Assembly: GCA_051294375.1 (NCBI GenBank)
Contig: JBJCIZ010000239.1
Coordinates: 57,148 to 121,147 of the forward strand
DNA: 64,000 bases
Source of the DNA: Paraspadella gotoi
Lineage: Eukaryota; Chaetognatha
Direction of reading: 5' to 3'
Part shown: positions 60,566 to 64,000 of the stretch, piece by piece
Layout of the letters: the number at the start of each line of letters is the position of its first letter
Numbering within the stretch: position 1 is the stretch's first letter
The notes under the pieces: generated by a model
Databases searched by the model: none
Seen by the model: the letters and a program-made list of their open reading frames with translations, nothing else
What the model was told of the DNA's origin: nothing
Position numbers and translations under genes: made by a program

Positions 60566-60999
60566 TTAACTCATTTCCGAACATTGCACGCACGTTCGCC
60601 CCCGCCGCCGACGTCGTCAAACAAACGAACAACGTGTCTGCTCTGTACCTTTCCGAAAATATGATAATTAATATTAATAAAAATTAGAATTAATTTTAGA
60701 TTTTTACAACTCTGAAACGAATTGAGAAACCGGATTGAAACCGAGAAAAAGGGTTTCGTGAGAGGGTCCGGGAGAGAGAGAGAGAGAGAGAAGAGTAGAG
60801 AGAGAGAGAGCAGACGTTGGTTCTGTACCCAAGAGAGGAAAAAAGAGCTTTTTGCCATCCGAGCTGCCTACCTATTTATTTTAGGCTTTGATCATCAGCA
60901 CCTGATGTTCAGGGAAGCGATGAACGACTTGAAATTCACCCGAATCGAACTGTCTAACATGAGTCGCCAAGGAAAACTTTATTTGTAGAATGTATAGTA

Positions 61000-61105
61000 T
61001 GAAATTGGTAGAACCAATATAAAAATTATACATTCGTTTTATAAACAAGCTATCTTGCCCCTGACTTTGGACACTGTCCAAATGGTGGTTTGAGGCCTCC
61101 ATCAC
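61000..61105 (+). mobile_element. Foldback-element arm
   Basis: Single arm beginning GAAATTGGTAGAACCAATAT, with CAAGCTATCTTGCCCCTGAC and GAGGCCTCCATCACTC. Confidence 0.65.
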
Positions 61106-61221
61106 TCGTATTTATTAGTTGATTATCCCTCGGAAACTCGTAAAAACGAGGTTTCACCGGGTGAAACACATTTTGTGAGTTTTCAATTTTAAATCCATTT
61201 CTCTCGTTAACCTCGCTCGGA

Positions 61222-61400
61222 AAGCGACGTTAAAAGAAAAGTTAAAATAAGGACCAAGCTCACTCGGATATCGAGGTTAAAAGCAAAGTTAAAATAAGGA
61301 CCAAGCTCACTCTATATCGAGGTTAAAAGTAAAGTTAAAATAAGGACTAAACTCACTCGGATATCGAGGTGAAAAGCAAAGTTGAAATAACGACAGAAAA
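61222..61400. repeat. Tandem repeat of about 48 bp
   Basis: Four imperfect copies of CGAGGTTAAAAGCAAAGTTA with AAATAAGGACCAAGCTCACT. No gene. Confidence 0.85.
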
Positions 61401-61484
61401 ATGGATCGGTCGAAAATTGACTGGGAATTAGAGAAACGAGGCAAGATATCTTTCACAGAAAATTTGAAAAAGAAATAAGTGAAA

Positions 61485-61835
61485 AGGAGGCAGAGAAGGA
61501 AGGATGGAAGGAAGGGAGGAAGGGAGGAAGGAAAGATGGGGGAAAAAGGAATGAAAGAAAGTAGGATAATTGAATGTATGAAGATTGATGAAGAGAAGAA
61601 TGAAGGAAAGAAAAAAGGAAGGGAGGAAGGAAATAAAAAACTAACTAGGAAGCAAGGAAGGAAGCAAGGAATGAAAGGATGGATGGAGAAAAAATGGAAG
61701 AATAGAAAGGATGAAAAGTACGAAGGAAAGAGAGAGAGGAAGGAAGGAAAGGGGAAAAAAAAAGGAAAGATAGGAAGGAAGGAAAGGGAAAAAAAGGGAA
61801 AGAGAGAGAGGAAGGAAGGAAAGGGGAAAAAAAAG
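61485..61835. repeat. Purine-rich GGAA/GGAAAG tract
   Basis: Imperfect GGAAG/GAAA repeats; the long open frames on both strands (Lys/Arg/Glu or Phe/Ser/Leu) follow from composition. Confidence 0.85.
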
Positions 61836-61859
61836 TAAACAATACTGACAATGTTAATC

Positions 61860-62537
61860 TCCGATCGAAGTCGCACCAAAATTATCCTCGCCGATTCTCG
61901 AAAACGAGCGAGAAAATCCATTTCTCAATTTCCAGTTCGGCCCACGTTCATTTGTTTGCCATTTGTTTCAATTTCGGCAGCCAGGGAGGCGCTGCCGTCG
62001 TCGGCAAGAGCGGCGCTGCGGTCGTCGGCCAGGGCGGGAATATTCGCCGCGAAATAGCGGTTCGGGGTTTGAGCGGCAACAGCAAAGGGGACGAAGATTT
62101 CGGTGACTGAATCAGTGAACTGTGATTACATTCGGTCGGTCGGTCCGTCTCGGATCTCAGATCTTGAAAGATTCGTTGTTAGTTGTTAAATGTTTATTGA
62201 TCGGCAATATATTAAAATGACTATGTAAAGAGAAGACTGACTATAGTACATTGAGATAAATGGCTATAGGAGATAAAGTTTAATGAATATAATACAATAG
62301 TTTAAGTTTTAATGACTATAACAGGGGAAAAGGCAGCGGGAGTGTCAGCGAGAGAGTAAGGGCAGCGGCAGTGGCAGCGGAAGCGTCGGCGGAAGGTGGT
62401 GGAGGGGGGGGAGTTGACATCGCGTCCTGAATAAGAATTTCACGTCGGCGAAATCGAGCGTCGATCATAACTCTTTGAGCTAAAAGGGCGTCGCTGTCTC
62501 TATCTCCCTCTCTCGATTCTGACAAAAAAACATGAAA

Positions 62538-62603
<66 letters not shown>

Positions 62604-62780
62604 GAGAGTGAGTGTAAAGAGGAGGAGGAGGAGGAGAGAGAGAAAGAGATAGAGAGAGATCATGATTTAAAAGAGGAAAAAAAATAGACGCAGAGAAAAT
62701 TCGCGGGTTCGAGGCCGAATGAAGCGGCGGCCGCGGCGGTGATAGCAGCGGCGGCGGCGTAGCCTGTAGGCGAAGCTACA
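61860..62780. other. Mixed region, possible minus-strand coding scraps
   Basis: At 61975-62040 a 27-bp direct repeat (GGCGCTGCCGTCGTCGGCAA type) gives a minus-strand reading with ALADDRSA and ALADDGSA. At 62316-62525 a minus frame of 69 codons lacks an ATG. A (GA)n tract runs 62542-62600 and a GC-rich piece 62715-62765. No gene can be supported. Confidence 0.35.
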
Positions 62781-62809
62781 ACTGGTGAGGAAAAAAGAAA
62801 TTCTTCTGA

Positions 62810-62882
62810 CCTCTCGCTATCGCACTCGCTATCGCTCTCGCTCTCGCTCTTGCTATCGCTATCGCACTCGCTCTCGCTCGTT
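62810..62882. repeat. (CTCTCG/CTATCG)n hexanucleotide repeat
   Basis: Alternating hexamers CTATCG, CACTCG and CTCTCG, about twelve copies; the same motif resumes after the gap at 63252. Confidence 0.85.
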
Positions 62883-63520
62883 ATTTAATACGAATTTATT
62901 TGTTGCTTCTCCATAAAAATTTTGTGGAAAAAAAATAGATAAATAAGTAAAATTGCATTTTGTAAAACCTCCAAAAAGAAAACTCTCTCAAGTTTTATTT
63001 TCATTTACTTAAGGGGATGGAGCATCAATCCTGTTAAGGTCCGGGATCACTCAATTCAAATTATAATTAGGCTAAAACCGAGCTCGGATTTTGAAAGAAG
63101 AGCTCCTGACGATTCCGAAAATGTATTCACTTTACTATTTTTTCAAATGCGTAGTTGTTTTTTTGATTTTTTTGGTACTATATAAAATAAAAGAAACCTA
63201 TTTGAAGAGTTGCAGCCCAAACGTGAAGGCGGTTTCTAATANNNNNNNNNNCGCTCTCGCTCGTTATTTAATACTTGAGACGAATTTATTTGTTGCTTCT
63301 CCATAAAGACTTTGTGGCAAAAAAATAGATAATTAATATAGATTAAATACTAAAACCTTCATAAAATTATTAAAATATTAAAATAGAAAAAAAAATAGTG
63401 AAACAAGTAATTTGCAAATTTTCATAAATATGTAAAATTGCATTTTGTAAAACCTCCAAAAAGAAAACTCTCTCAAGTTTTATTTTCATTCACTTAAGGG
63501 GATGGAGCATCAATCCTGTT
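62871..63520. repeat. Local duplication around a 10-N gap
   Basis: CTCGCTCGTTATTTAATAC plus ATTTATTTGTTGCTTCTCCA, and later AATTGCATTTTGTAAAACCT to GATGGAGCATCAATCCTGTT, occur at 62871-63036 and again at 63252-63520, the second with an extra 85-bp AT-rich insert. The gap is at 63242-63251. Confidence 0.85.
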
Positions 63521-64000
63521 AATTCGTGATAGTTTGCATGGAAAACCCGTGTCCCCTTAACAAACAAAATTCGAAAAAGAGATTATATCAGCATATATAT
63601 TCCGAACATTGGATTTTTTTTATTTTTTTCAAAAGATCGATGAAAGAATTGAAAAGAAACACATCGAGCCATTTGCGCAGAATCAGAAACCAACTGGGAA
63701 GATGGGTATCTAGCTAAAGGTAGGTTCTAACTAGTCTCTCATCAGGGAAAAGAGGTAAGAAGTTGAACTAGTGAGTCCGATCTCCAAGACTCTATCCGTG
63801 ACTCCGGGGATGAAGAGGAGGGGACGACGAGGGGAGGAGGAGGCGTTGAGAGAGGGAAGAGAAGGCCCGGGGGAGAGAGAGGTTCTGGCGGTAAGGTGAG
63901 CCTCTATCTTGACCAATTATTCGAAAGAATGAGTCACAAGTTGGCGTGAACATTTCGTATCGCTTTACTCGGATTCGCCATTTTCCACGGAGTCGTGAAT
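63521..64000. other. Right end of window, no gene recognised
   Basis: AT-rich to 63700, then purine-rich (GAAGAGGAGGGGACGACGAG). Only short frames; no coding support. Confidence 0.4.

Overview
The window reads as an unpolished long-read scaffold from a eukaryote, most likely an invertebrate animal. It has spliceosomal (GT-AG) introns, very abundant dinucleotide, trinucleotide and pentanucleotide repeats, several dispersed non-autonomous elements, and eight runs of N. Nothing looks bacterial: there are no operons, and I found no rRNA, tRNA or CRISPR array.

Only one protein-coding gene can be identified with confidence. It lies on the minus strand between 55,935 and 42,591 and encodes a 12-helix major facilitator transporter of the Spinster (SPNS) type. 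I rebuilt it by hand as nine exons: 55783-55935, 54297-54679, 52528-52669, 50842-51063, 49854-50416, 48399-48472, 44991-45057, 43792-43905 and 42591-42889. Intron phases match at seven of the eight joints as read. Joint 7/8 matches only if exon 7 is read in its presumed intact form. Joint 6/7 fixes where the exon 7 frame begins. The diagnostic family motifs appear in the right order. The model sums to about 670 codons. Exons 2, 7 and 9 carry small indels, which fits assembly error better than decay. Unusual features are a long Glu/Lys-rich and poly-Ala insertion between helices 6 and 7, a Val-rich stretch near the C-terminus written by a (GTT)n microsatellite, a C-terminal acidic dileucine signal, and a 42-bp in-frame tandem duplication of the exon 6 splice acceptor.

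The left two thirds (1 to about 43,500) is a tandem array of a large unit, about 6-9 kb without insertions. Its right-hand part is the 3' end of the transporter gene: exon 9 plus part of intron 8. Copies: copy 1 (1-6205); a truncated start of another copy (6231 to about 7560); copy 2 (13105-22048); a strongly diverged copy 3 (22074-38660); copy 4 (38661 to about 43500), which is continuous with the rest of the gene. Each unit runs, left to right: half of a foldback repeat, an (ACCG)n tract, a degenerate telomere-like CCTAA satellite, CATC and TCACT repeats, a GC-rich island, a (GA)n/spacer minisatellite, a conserved AT-rich block, a CT tract, exon 9 and intron 8 sequence. Copy 2 has an extra 1.7 kb and copy 3 an extra ~10 kb of unrelated sequence in place of the minisatellite. 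Many differences between the other copies are single-base indels, and N runs sit at or near several copy boundaries, so part of the array may be an assembly product.

The right part (43,500-64,000) holds the transporter body and its upstream region. Introns carry a 569-bp Tc1/mariner-like non-autonomous element, a perfect 49-nt hairpin, elements bounded by GTTGCGCCGC, and microsatellites. Upstream of the gene lie foldback copies, GA/CT tracts, a 24-bp minisatellite that stays open as a 99-codon frame, and several local duplications, but no second gene that I can name.
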